Assembly: GCA_949825025.1 (NCBI GenBank)
Contig: OX463779.1
Coordinates: forward strand, 33,986,203 to 34,050,202
Direction: 5' to 3'
Source of the DNA: Siphlonurus alternatus
Taxonomy: Eukaryota > Arthropoda > Insecta > Ephemeroptera > Siphlonuridae
Length of the DNA stretch: 64,000 bases
Under the pieces are notes generated by a model. The model was not told the origin of the DNA. It saw only the letters and a program-made list of their open reading frames with translations, and did not search any database. Shown in pieces: positions 51,119-63,700 of this stretch (its first letter is position 1; every line of letters begins with the position of its first letter). Position numbers and translations under genes: made by a program.

Positions 51119-54044
51119 TCAGAGTTTTTTTTTAGTTTCTGTAGTTGCCGAGACAGGTGTCGCCACTGGTCTGATTGTCTGGTTGAAGAGAAGGTTGGAG
51201 ACGGCAATCACAGGCATGAACAGCTGTAGCGGGTACTCACTGAAGGCAAGACAGGGTGTTTTAGGACACAGAAGGAAATGAATCACGAGAGAAACTTACC
51301 AAGATCCAGTGACAGGCTCTGCCTCGTTTCCACTGATGATAAACAAGGGAAACAGGATAGAGAAGACGCACCCACTGAAACAACAAAATATAAAATACAT
51401 AATATATTCATATAACTATTAAATTTCAAAATCACTTTAATTGAACATTAAGTACCTATGCTAAAGAAACAAATAGTACAAAATGAATGTCCCTAATATC
51501 AAACGTCTATATACAATATTATGATGATTCTACTTTGCCATCTTATTGCTTTTTGTTATTATGAAGATGGAAAGTTTAAAAATCATACAGTACTATCATT
51601 TCGCGTACATTAAGTTTAAATAGCTTGCAAATATATAAAAAATATAATGGTATTAAATATGAAGGTTTAAATTCCATACACAAGCATATTGCATTATTAT
51701 ACAAATATTACAAACAGTTTTGTGCTTGGAAGGCTAAAAAAAAATCATTATACTGCAGTAACAGCTTGTTGCAGAGCAATTTTTGTGATTTTTAATTTTG
51801 AACTGCTCAACATAAATATGTACGAATTTTTGATGTACCTGATTATATAGTTGGTGGGTAGTGCAGTCAAGACAGCTAGAGGCAGACCAAAGCCAACAAA
51901 GTATGGCCATTGGGTCTCAATGAAGGTGAGACGTCGGTGCAGCTCCCAGCCCATGTTGAACCACTTGTACTCAAAGGCATACAGTGAGTACAGCAGACAC
52001 ATGTGCACCTGGTAGAGCAGCTGGCCAAGGGGGGCTATTGGCAGCTTGCTCACCACCATACTCTGTGAAGCATCATGAACATATTTAGCCTAACACAGGT
52101 CTTGTAGTAATGTATAAAATAAAATATTACAGTACTTAGTTTGTTATTCCTAAACTGTACTGTACATATTGTACCTAGCTCATTCTGATCTTCAGTGGAA
52201 AAATTACTACAGTTAAATAAACAATTTGTGTAGTGAATGCTGTTACCTGCACAAGGAAGAGAGCTTGAACGAGGATGCTGAACAGAGTGTCTGCAATGAG
52301 CTTGCTAACACTGGACATCATCAGCGGACGTCCACGACTGTAGCGGTACGCCGAGTCTGCAATGTCCTGCAGATCATACCACATTACAGTATTGTATAAT
52401 TATAGTCATTTAGCTGTTGGGTATAACACGGCTGACAAGCGCAGACCAAGAGAAGTGGGGGAAGGAGAGTTGCTTGGGAACTTCTTTTCTTTTTATTATT
52501 ATCATTGGCATTATGAAGCCAACACCCCAAGAAATTTCAATCTGGATCTGCGCCTGATGGCTTCTAAACAAAAATCAGTAACTTGCCTGGAACCAGAGGC
52601 TGTTGATGAGTTTGCTGAGTAGAAACAGTGGCAGAACCCACACAGCTCCAAAGGTCCAAGACAAAAGAGGTTTGGTCCACTCCCACACCAATTGATCTGT
52701 GCCAAGAATTCGCAGTACAAATCTGATCATAGGTAGCAAGCCATACTCAAAAGCAAGTATGCTGAGCCAGAACACTCCACCATTCAGCAGGCAGCATTGT
52801 ACAGTGCGCTTTAGCACTTTTGGCTCCCTGCAACATTAGAAATAGTGGTTATTATTTTGGGTATTTTAAATGGAAGATAAAAATCTTAATCATAGGCATA
52901 CACCCAAAAAGTTTTCTTCCCTGCACTACAAAAAGATTGTCCCACACTATTATTTTACTGTATGCTCTCTAGATTTCAGTACGTATACTATAAAGAGCCA
53001 AAACTCACTCTTGCTTCTTCTCTTTACTTTCATGTTTTGATGGTGGTCTGGCACGAACAGGAGTTTGAAGAGCCCTCTCCTTAATATTTTTATCAAGATA
53101 AAATAAGATTATGGAACCTCGCAAACTGTCCGTAAAGCCACGGACTATCGCACATCCTATATTCTGAAATCAAAAAGAAAATATTAATACGGGCCTAGTT
53201 CATTTTTTTATATATATATATATATATAAATACTGAACTTCTTACGCAACATCTGAAAATATTAGAAATAAACACACACAAAAAAAAAAAATTATGAACA
53301 TATTAGGTATGAACAGTGCAAACTTAATTGGGATGAACATATTAGGTATGTAACCGCAAAGAGCAGAAGGAATCTTGAGTTTGTAATGAGGAATCTTAAG
53401 GGGGCAGGCAGGACAGTAAGAGAAAAAGCATACAAGTCTCTGATTAGACCAATAATGGAATATGGATGTAACGCATGGGACCCGTATAGAGCAAAAGGGA
53501 AGAAAGAGATGGAAAAGATACAAAGACGAGCAGCAAGAAGGGTCTTAGAAAAGGGGAACTGGAGCTTTATCTGTGATAAAAACAAAATTTATAAGGGAAG
53601 AGAGAGTGTGACTAGAATGATAGAGCAACTGGGATGGGAGGATCTGGAGGAAAGGAGGAAGCAAAGTAGACTGACAGCAATGTATAAAATAACTAGGAAC
53701 CAAAAGGGCTGGGAGGAGCTTATAGCGATCGTACTGAGGAAGGGCGTTATAAAGGTAGGAGGGACCATGATTGGAAGCTGGAGTATAGGAGAAGCAAAAA
53801 TGATGTGGGCAAGTATTCTTTTTTGAGAAGAACGGTGAGGGAGTGGAATTTGTTGGACTCTGGGCTTGTGGATGCTCGGAGTGTTGGTGAGTTCAGGGAG
53901 GGGCTGAGAGAGTCAGCCGCAAGCAAGCGAGCCACCGTGGTGGAATACCCACAATAGCCGCAAGCAGTGGTGTATGTATGTAATGTGTGTACACACTGCT
54001 ATTTAATCTAATCTTAATCAAAAACTTACTTTGATGCTCCCCAT
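51119..54044 (-). CDS. EI24: EI24 / tank, ER membrane autophagy protein
   Basis: Seven coding exons in minus order: 54044-54030, 53163-53009, 52827-52587, 52366-52247, 52062-51839, 51374-51300, 51239-51119. Phases agree and give 316 residues, close to vertebrate EI24. Family-typical stretches are [12 protein letters not shown] (about 68-79), [19 protein letters not shown] followed by DIADSAY (about 119-144), [35 protein letters not shown] and [16 protein letters not shown]. About six hydrophobic segments fit an ER multispanning protein. EI24 (PIG8, fly tank) is a p53-inducible ER protein needed for autophagy. The intron after exon 3 uses a GC donor (CAG/GCAAGT). Intron 1 contains a non-LTR fragment. 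The five-residue first exon is the least certain part. The gene lies head to head with TARBP1. Confidence 0.9.
53294..53350. repeat. 18-bp direct repeat pair
   Basis: ATGAACATATTAGGTATG occurs at 53294-53311 and again at 53333-53350, immediately left of the non-LTR fragment. It could be a small tandem duplication formed at insertion. Confidence 0.7.
53351..53990 (+). mobile_element. 5'-truncated non-LTR retrotransposon fragment (C-terminal RT region)
   Basis: The plus strand encodes the thumb and C-terminal part of a CR1/jockey-like reverse transcriptase: [72 protein letters not shown] frameshift near 53755 moves the ending [14 protein letters not shown] and the final ATVVEYPQ (stop at about 53955) to another frame. 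A GTATGTATGTAATGT tail follows, as in LINEs with microsatellite 3' ends. No polymerase core is present, so the copy is dead. It lies antisense in EI24 intron 1. Confidence 0.85.
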
Positions 54045-54745
54045 TGGAGAGACTTTGTTTTATGTCCAAAATAATGCAGGGTTGTGCAAAATTGATTGAG
54101 CTAATTGTTTTACAATTTTAATTTTCTGGCACATGAAGCCTTTCATTAATGTTTAGCAACAAAATATTCAAAACTTTTGAAAAAATCACAGTGTTTAAAG
54201 TTTAAATTATAGAAAACTTTATTTCTTCTTGTTCAAATAGAAAATACGCATCAGCTGTGTTCTTTAAAAATGGCCACATTTGCATTGCTACCATCTAAAT
54301 AAAATATCTTTAAAACTGAAATATTTAGATCCATCCCTGAAAAGCTTAAAAATATTAACATCTGAGGTATTTTTTCTCTTTTAAAATTGTTTTTGCTATT
54401 AATTATGAGGAAAATTTTGTATTTTATAATTTAAAATAATTTTTTAGGAAAAATTAAAACTAGAATATATTTTTATTATGTTGGTGTCAATAAGTATCAG
54501 CTGACCGGCAAACACGAGTTATGCATACACGAGGACGAGGTGTTCTGTAACTTCTGTAAAGTAAAGTAACTGTGTAAAAAGTTGTTTTCGTGGAATAATT
54601 TTATTTGATTTTGTTAATTCTGCTTCAAGTTTCAGTTTAAAAAGTAAAAGTGTAATAATTAATCAAATATGGTTTATTTTTTTTTTACGTAAAATAGAGT
54701 TTATTGGTGGACTCTACTGAAGAAACGGAACCATAAAAATTCACC
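54045..54745. promoter_or_regulatory. Head-to-head intergenic region of EI24 and TARBP1
   Basis: The start codons of the two divergent genes are 701 bp apart. The region is AT-rich with a slightly GC-richer patch near 54500-54545. It must hold both 5' UTRs and promoters, so a bidirectional promoter is likely. I see no TATA box or initiator I would trust. Confidence 0.45.
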
Positions 54746-57700
54746 ATGGATTCATTCTTATTTCCAAAAGAAGTTTTTACTGCTTGTTCTTCGGAAGAAA
54801 AGAATAATATATCCAAATCTTTAGATAGCACAATCAAATCTTTTATACCTTTGCAAGATAACTTGGATAGACTTAAAGATTTGAACAATATATTATCTGT
54901 TAGACAAAATCTTAATGCTAGCCTTGCAGCCAATGAACAATGTGATGAAATTTACAAACTTCTAGCTATTGAATCACTTCTCCTATTAGAAAAGCATGTA
55001 GACAATAACCAAGAAATTTTACAAATTTTAATAAATATTTTTGGAAGCTCTCTACCTATGCTGCATAAAGCAAACTACATTGAAATAATTGCAACAACAA
55101 TATCTAAATGTAAAACGGAGTTATCAAATTTCTTTGATCGCCAATGGCTTGATGGATCTATTATTGAAAATTTCAAACCAAAGACATATTTAGATTTATT
55201 GGAGAATATTCTGTCATCAATACTGCAACATCAAATAAAAGATAAGCAGTTTGACCACTTACATGATGACTCGATGCACACATTACTTTTGTGTCTGTCC
55301 TCGTGCAACATTGATAGTATTAGTTCTCACACAACAATGAGCATACTGCCAAAGTTGATGGACTATGAACACCAGCCACACCTGCTAGAGAAATTGTGGG
55401 AACTTGTTGCGAGTCAAGTGAATGAGAAAGATGGCAAGTTGTTCATGGAAAAAGATGCAGCATTTATGCTCCTCTGCTCATTGATAGAATTTTATCTTCC
55501 AGCAGAAACTTCCACCCAAGAATCCTTTATTCTACAAAAAAATGAATTCTGGAAAATCATTCAATGTGGTATAATTCACAACGACCAAGTTATTAGAAAA
55601 CAATCTAGATATTTGCTGAAACGTGCAATTGATTTTGTTTCAAATAACAAAATATCAATCAAGACAGATTATTTCAACTGGAATAATCAAACCTCATCAC
55701 TAGAAGATTGGGACCAATTCTTTCTAGTAATTGAAAGCTTAGAAGAAAAACAAGTTCATTTAATTAAACCAATGTTCCCATTAGTAGATAATTTATTTAA
55801 AACCGTAGACATGAACTGGGCTTTGAGTGCCTTATATCAAGTGATCAATCATGACAATAATTTTATTGTAAAATGGGGGATCAACTTCTTTCTACAACTT
55901 ACTCCTACTGAAGATACAAATGCATTTACATTTCAAAATATTCTTCCAGCTTTAAATAATGCAATTATTTATCACAATGACTCTCTCAACCTTTCTGAAA
56001 TTAATATTGGACTTAGAAATTTATTACAAAATATTGCATTAAAAAAAAATGTGAATTTCTTCAAACAACTGCTAAGGTCACTTGCATCAATACCATGGGC
56101 ACCAGTGCCTTTGTACCAAGTTAGTCAAGCCCTTGGAAACTTGCCAAGTTTTCCTGCATGGGACACTGAGGATCTTCTTGTGCTGAAAAAATTTCTAATT
56201 GAAGCCTTAGCATCACACAACATCTTCCTGCGAGCTGCAGCCCAATCAATGTTACTTCGAGGAATGCTTGCTCTTACAAATACTGAAAATCTTGACATGT
56301 CCACTCTTGCTGATGTTCTTGCAACATTCAACAACTCAGAAAGTTTAGCTCGAGGGCATAAAGATTGGGCATTAACAGTTGAATGGCTACAAAACAACAT
56401 TTCCCCTGAAACAGCAGAAAATTTTGTAGTCATGTCAATAAATTATGTTACATCTAATAATGAAAATAGTGAAAGCAATGAAAAAAATGTATTAAACTGT
56501 CACGCAATAGCTAGAACTATCATATTGCTTTGTGATGCTCATCTATTAAAAGAAGAAAATTTCTCATTTTTGATGAGAAAAATGATAACTCAGCTTGATG
56601 GTTGTGAGACGAGACTCTACATGTGTCAACGTGATGTAGATTCAAGTCTAGATCTTCTTACAAACTTACTGGCCGAGTGTGGAACTCAAAAGAATGGAAG
56701 TGACAAAACAAGAGACCTCATTATATCCATTGTGGCTCCAGTTTTATCTGGTATGTTCTCTTACCTCCACACACGCCTCAGTGCACCTCTTCAGCTGCAT
56801 GATTTCCACTCGGTTCAAATCTACACAGCAGTGCTGGCAATGATTGCTAGTAGTTCTCAACTCTTTGCTAGTATTCTTCATCAAGTACCAGCATGTTTAG
56901 AAACGGCAACAGCAATTTTAAACAACAAGAATCTAGAGCTAGCAATGCAGAAATACTTTGCAGCAAAATTTATTGAATGGTGTAGCAACTGCTGCATTAA
57001 CAACAACTTGAGTTCTTCCGACAGGTTTGTTTAAGTTTTACAACATATTTTTAGTAATGTTTAAATATTCTTTCTTTCTTCTTTTTTATTTTTATTTTTT
57101 TTATTTATTCTTTTTGTTACTAAATAATCTTTATCCTCCTCAGCTCTTCTGCACTAAGAAGGCAGCTTGAGGCCCACATTACCAATGCTGTGATTACCGA
57201 ATCTCTCAACAACTCTTGTCCGAGACCTGCAGCCTCGGAGCTGACTCGTGACCTTCAGACGCTCTGGGGTCGCATCACGTCTGGCCAGCTGAAGGCTCTC
57301 TGGTCCACCGTCAATAATCTCCTGCATCTCCCAACCTCGGCACTCCACGAAAGTCTTCCATGTTCTGACGTCATCAGCCAAGCCGTGGAAGGAATTGAAG
57401 TGGGAGGACCAGAAATTCTGCCACCAATCATGGCAGTCCTGACATACTTTTTATATAAAGAACAAGACATTAACTTAGTTAAATCAATACTGAACAAATG
57501 CTATTCTCTTAGCTTTGAATACCGTAAAACTGAATTGTTTTGGCTGGCTATAAAATCTTTTATTAAAATGACTTTCAGTAAACATATGCTTCAAAGAAGT
57601 GATATCGTACAAGAATTGACAAAGGTAGTTACTGTGTATGATTAAATTTAATAATACAAACCCTCATTATTTATGTATTAAATTTATAGCTAATAGCTTA

Positions 57701-60700
57701 TTACAACAAAGAAATCTGCATGAATTAACATCTTGCAATTTTTATTTTTCCTCCCCTTCCTCCACATCTCCCAGTAAATATAAAATTGAAAATAATATTG
57801 TAAATTTTTACAGCTTGAAGTGTCAACCGGAAAAACAAAGTGACTGTAGCTTTGTAAACATTTATAATTATATTTGTTTACTATTATTATTCACTAAATT
57901 TTTCATTCGTAACTTTCCCATCCAAAACTCATTTTAATTTTTTTTTGTAGCCATAATCTGCATTCTTGTTAGCATAACTTGTGCACCAAGTCATATTGTT
58001 CCTGTCTTTTTACAGTTTGCCGAGGCTTTGTTTGAGCACAGTCAGCTGGTGTCTGGCCTCTACAACCTGGTGGTTCAGCAAGTGACCTCCCAGGTCCAAG
58101 TGCCATGCCCGATCACCAGGACACTCGTCCTTGTCCTTGCCAATGGCCTTGCATTTGGTCCTGTGGTGAAAAAGGACCAGAAAATTGTCAACCAGGCGTG
58201 CCTCTACATTGAGAGCCTTGGAGATGAACTCCCAGCCAACTCTCTACTACCTGGGTGAGTTAAAAAACATATTGGTGCATTTTTAAAATGCTCAAATGCC
58301 TTGCCTTTAGATTCTTAAAATCCAGCAGTTATTAATTGTAATTTAAGCTTTAATAATTAATATGTGTAAAACTAACTATGTATTTGTTTAACAAAGAGGA
58401 TAGATATACATTTGATAGAAAAATATTTGTTGGCAAGGGAGTTACTTTGAGCTCATTTCCTTTCCCAGTAAATCTTTTCTATCGTATGTAAATAAAAAAT
58501 ACTAGGAATATTCATATCCTCTTTTTGTAATTTTAGTTTTATACTTTAAATAAATAAATTGACAGTTACTGTAACCTAATCACTGTCTTCCCACAGGTTG
58601 TGCAAGGCCAGCCAGGAAGTACGAGCTTGCTGTTTTTCCTTCATTCTAAGGGCTGCTTCTTTAGACCCAGCTCTGCTTGAGAGTGTGGCTCGTGAGCTAC
58701 TGGATCAAGAGCAAGTGAGGGCGAGTCGTAAGACAAGATACTTTGCAGACTCTCACATGCACCGTATCAAGCATAGATCCGTGCAAGCCCTCCTGCTGAT
58801 GGAAGCTTCACTGTCACAGGTGGGAGTAAAATTACATTTAAGTTAATTTACTGTGATTAATTTTTTTTAAAGATTTTTTTTTAAATCCTGATGCAACATG
58901 AAATTTCATTTTTTAGAGAAGATAAAAATGTTAAATGAATACAATACATAATTAGCCTATATCCTTGATATTAACCCTTAATGTTTTTGGCAATATTACT
59001 AGCAAAAACAGTTTTAAACTAACAATGCCTTGTTTTTTCTATACAGGACTTGTGCTCGGATCTGCTGGGCTGGGCGTGCTCCAGCCTGGTTGAAGACAGC
59101 CACCAGCCAAGCGTACGCTACCTCCTGGAGTGGCTGATCATGCGTCTGCTGCAACATGTGCCAACCCTGGAGCAGACATTCCTTGAGAGTGTGACATTGG
59201 TGAGTAACCCTGGAGATTTTAGTACTTTTTTTTTTGCGGTTTATTTTAGTCTTCAATTTGTTTGCTTAAATACGTGTTGGATCACTAAAATAAATTCAGA
59301 AGCTTTGACCTCGGTATTTTTATATTTTTTATCGTTAACTAAACAATGTTCTTACATCAATTTATTGCTTTGGGTATAAACTAAAAGACTTCCTTGAAAG
59401 CTCATAAATAAATGGTTTTCTGCAGGCGTCGGTAAAGCGCCAGGGCAGCATGGCCTCATTCATCTCCATCCTCTACCTATGGGTGCTGGCATCAGCTGAG
59501 CAAGGAGCAGACACAGAGCTGGCGAGGTTGGCACACCTAACCTCCCAACTAGTGCTGCCTTGGACAATGGTGCAGCACTACAATATCCGGCTCTATGCCC
59601 AGGTATGATCTTGTCAGTAAAGACCAGACCGTCAGGGATAGTGAGAAAATCATGAGATAATGATTTAGAAAGTTAAAATTTTTAATAAATTATGCATGTA
59701 TGATGTTATATCAAGAGGTGTTGTCAATTTCCTCCAATACATGTATTCACAAAGTATCCACTATTTGTGACACTTATTTGAGTATTTTTCAGAGCTCTGT
59801 ATTGTTATTGTTGCAGTGTTGATATCCACTAGGTATAGATTGTGATTTAACTTTTTCTTTTTTTTTTAATATGTACTGCTGATCAATGTCTTTATATTGA
59901 AATTTAAAGCAAATTTTTTAAATTTACAGTTCCAAATTTATCACTTAATTAATTCAAAGTGCATAATAGAGTAACATGTGTCTCTCGTACTTGCCTTCAG
60001 GTGGCTCTGCTGAAGACGTGGTCCGTGTGTGAGAAGCACGGAGTGTCTGATGTTGTGGTCAAGTTTGCATCGCTGCAGGAGGCTCTGCAGACCAGTCTGG
60101 AGCAGGGTAGTGGGGCTAAAAACGCACTGCGCCTACAGGAGGAGTTCTACTTTAGCGTTTTCAGCCCAACTAGACACTTCACTCTTGAAGTAAGCTGACT
60201 TAAATCCCAGGGGCAAATGCTTATTGTCATAGTTGTGACAGTAAAAAATTTAGACAAATTAAAAAAAAGTTGTAATAGTAAAAAATTTAGACAAATTAAA
60301 AAAAGCAACTACATACTTCAGTGTTCAATCCAATGTGGTAAAATGTAATTTAGAAATAGTTTGAAGCTTTCATAACTTTGGTGTTACTGTTGGTGAAGTT
60401 AACATAGCTGATATCTTTATATACAGTAAATTTGAGCAATCAATTTACATGAATACACATCCCCCCCTCCACCCCCCTCTCCTTTTTCCTTCCTACCACA
60501 ACTACAGTGTGTAGTTTTTACAATCTAGGAATACTATATATAGTTAGAGTTTTTTCCCTTGCATATATGTATCGATCAGTACACATCAAAATTGTCATGT
60601 CCAACATCACCAATGTTAACTGCTAAACAATTTTGACTGATTTAGTACATTCATATATATATATTTTTTTTAATCAAACCCTATTGGGTACTTCTATTTA

Positions 60701-63700
60701 CTAATTACATACTACTTTGAAACCCCGAACCTTCCGAAACCCTAACTTGAGCGTTTCGCGGGCTCTTCCGGAACGGGGGCGGCCACGGCCTTGCAAATCC
60801 ATCCTGGCATTTGCCTGCGGCTGAGGGAAACGTGGAACCCTCAGCCAGGATGGACGCTACAGCTTTTGTCAATGAACCGGAAGTGCAATGGTCCAAAGCC
60901 AGGGGAACCACATAGTGGAAAAGCGCAATGATTTACCCCTGGGTGGGAAACGTGGTTTTTGTTGAAAATGGTCACCCATCCAACTACTAACCTCGCGCGG
61001 CGTTGCTTGACTTCGGTGATCTGACGAGACCTGGTCAAGCGCACTGCGCTACACCTCCCACGTTTTGTATGTATGCATATTTTGTATGTACTAATACAAT
61101 AAAAACACATACCGTTCATGAAGAATATAACAAACATTTTCAGTGATTAGTTTCATTCTATTAATAATGTGAGCAACGATAATCAAGCAAAACTTCTGAC
61201 TTTTGTTTGTATATCACTTCAGACTATTTTCTCCGAGCTGCCTCGCCTCTCCAATGTCAGCCCTGACGAGTGGATCTCGCCCGGCATGTTCTGCTGTGAC
61301 GACAACTGCCCATTGCCCCTCAGAAACCCAGACGATGTACTGATTGGATGCAAAGTTGCCAGCTGGATCATCAAATCTACAGGTATGGGCAAATCTGTAG
61401 GCTATTTCAATATTACAGTACTGTTTTACATGACATTTATTTATATAAAAATGAACTTTAATCATTTTTGATCATTTTTGTATCATTTTAATGTAAAAAT
61501 GTGCAATTATAATTAAGAAAAGTTTTGCATAGTTAAAAATGTAAATGTAAATTACATTAAATATAGTGATGAGGCAATTTAATAAATTACTGTAGATAGA
61601 ATTTGCATAGAAACTTGGATTGAGATGCAATATTTTAATTTTATTTAATTTGACATGTGTTATTTTGAGCCAGGTGGAGGTCCAGTTCAGGATGAAGAGG
61701 AGGAGAGCTGTGGCTCGATCGTCCAGCGGAAGGTCACCCCTTGGAAGAGCATGTTCCCCGAGCAGGCATCAAGAGAGAGACGACGGGATGGGACCCAAGG
61801 AGGGCTGGTGGTGGTAGCCTCCCTGCTGGACCGACCTCCTAACCTGGGTGGGCTGAGCCGAACCTGCGAGGTTCTGGCAGCCTCGGAGCTTGTCCTGGGC
61901 AACGTCAGGGTCATAGAAGACCCCATGTTCCAGTCCCTCAGCGTCTCAGCAGAGAAATGGATGAACGTGACAGAGGTGTGTTGCACCTAATTATTTTAAT
62001 GCTATGTTTGTATGATACAGTATACAATAAGTTGGATTATCCTTGCACCACTCATATTTATTTGTCTTTTACCTGAAAATACAATCATAATTACAATCTT
62101 TGATGATTTTTTACATCAGCTTTCGTGTTGAACCTTGGCACCACAGTATAAAATCGCGATATTCAGTTCCATAGCAGCATTCACTCTTATATCCATAGAT
62201 CCGAGTTTCGCCTTTTCCAAGGCTCATCAGTATGGCTTGTAAGAGGCTGCTACTGACTGCCGAAGCAGTCAGTTCGCAACTGATGAGAGACGGGAGAGAG
62301 CACCGGCTTTTATTGCCAGCTTGCTTCCCCCACCTCTCACCATGACGTCACTCTGCTTCCCCATTGGTCGTGTTAACAACGGCTTCTAGAACTTTCAAAA
62401 AGTTACTAGAGAGGTCGTGGCACGGACCAACAGAGTAGCAAAGCAGACATTATACTGCATGGATAATTTATAAACAGTATAAATTAATGAGTGAATACAA
62501 AAACGTTCACTCATAGTGATATTTAGATCCATGCAGTATAATGTCTGCTTTGCTACTCTGTTGGTCCGTGCCACGACCTCTCTAGTAACTTTTTGAAAGT
62601 TCTAGAAGCCGTTGTTAACACGACCAATGGGGAAGCAGAGTGACGTCATGGTGAGAGGTGGGGGAAGCAAGCTGGCAATAAAAGCCGGTGCTCTCTCCCG
62701 TCTCTCATCAGTTGCGAACTGACTGCTTCGGCAGTCAGTAGCAGCCTCTTACAAGCCATACTGATGAGCCTTGGAAAAGGCGAAACTCGGGTCTATGGAT
62801 ATAAGAGTGAATGCTGCTATGGAACTGAATATCGCTATTTTATACTGTGGCGCCAAGGTTCAACACGAAAGCTGATGTAAAAAATCAACAATCTTTGATA
62901 TTGTTCCACCCATGTTTGTAAATGCTGTTGATGTTTAGAGACTATTCTGCAAGTTATACATTTCTGTATTTCACAAAAATATTTTTAAAGCTAGTAAATC
63001 ATTCTATACAACTACTGTATACATAAGGTATTGCCTGTGGAACAGGCACAACAAATATAATAAACCAACGTAGCATATGATTTTACCATATTACACTAAC
63101 CATCTGGTGTTGCCTACAGGTTCGACCCCACCAGTTGCCTGCATACCTGGCACACATGAAGCGCCAGGGCTACACTTTAATTGCAGCTGAGCAGACATCC
63201 CGTAGTGTGCCTCTTCAGCACATGCCCTTCCCCAAGCAGACGCTGCTGCTATTAGGGTAGGTGGTTCCCCACTGATATTACTCCAAAAAGTCAGAAGAAT
63301 TTTTAAAAGTATTGACAATTAAGATGGCAAAATGCATGAATACCAATATTCAATTAAAATATACATACTGTAGCTGCTTATTCATACTACCACCATTAAA
63401 TTTTTATTATCAAAATCAAGCCCAGGAGCCATAAAGTTGTTTTTTTGCTAGCATAAATTATATTTTTCTTTGATTCGCTATGCATGGTAAACTTGATGCC
63501 ATCTAAAAAATCTTAAAACTTTCTCCCACCAATCAGATCTTGTGAGACTAATTTGAAAGAAATAAAGACAAATTTGAACTTACTTTTAATAATTAGTTTT
63601 ACATTTTCACCGTCTGTCTGTTTTAGGAATGAGAAGGAGGGCATCCCTGCCGAGCTGCTCCCTCTACTGGATGTGTGTGTGGAAGTACCTCAGCAGGGTG

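Larger units (their letters stand above)
62104..62887. mobile_element. 784-bp foldback element with outward promoters and hammerhead ribozymes
   Basis: Two 361-bp arms (62104-62464 and 62527-62887) are near-identical inverted repeats around a 62-bp centre. The outer ends read TGATTTTTTACATCAGC inward. The flanking 11-bp duplication marks an insertion. Each arm carries a promoter module and a hammerhead motif directed outward. No reverse transcriptase or transposase is encoded. Pseudo-LTRs with type I hammerheads, often in inverted arrangement and with variable target duplications, are known for Penelope-like elements, and short non-autonomous relatives are called retrozymes. That assignment is inference. 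A Mutator-like foldback element would also give 9-11 bp duplications, but hammerheads are not expected there. Confidence 0.85.

Noticed and set aside
56125..56433. 102-codon minus-strand frame
   Set aside because: A shadow of TARBP1 exon 1.
57638..57937. 99-codon plus-strand frame
   Set aside because: Lies in TARBP1 intron 2. The neighbouring exons join cleanly without it.
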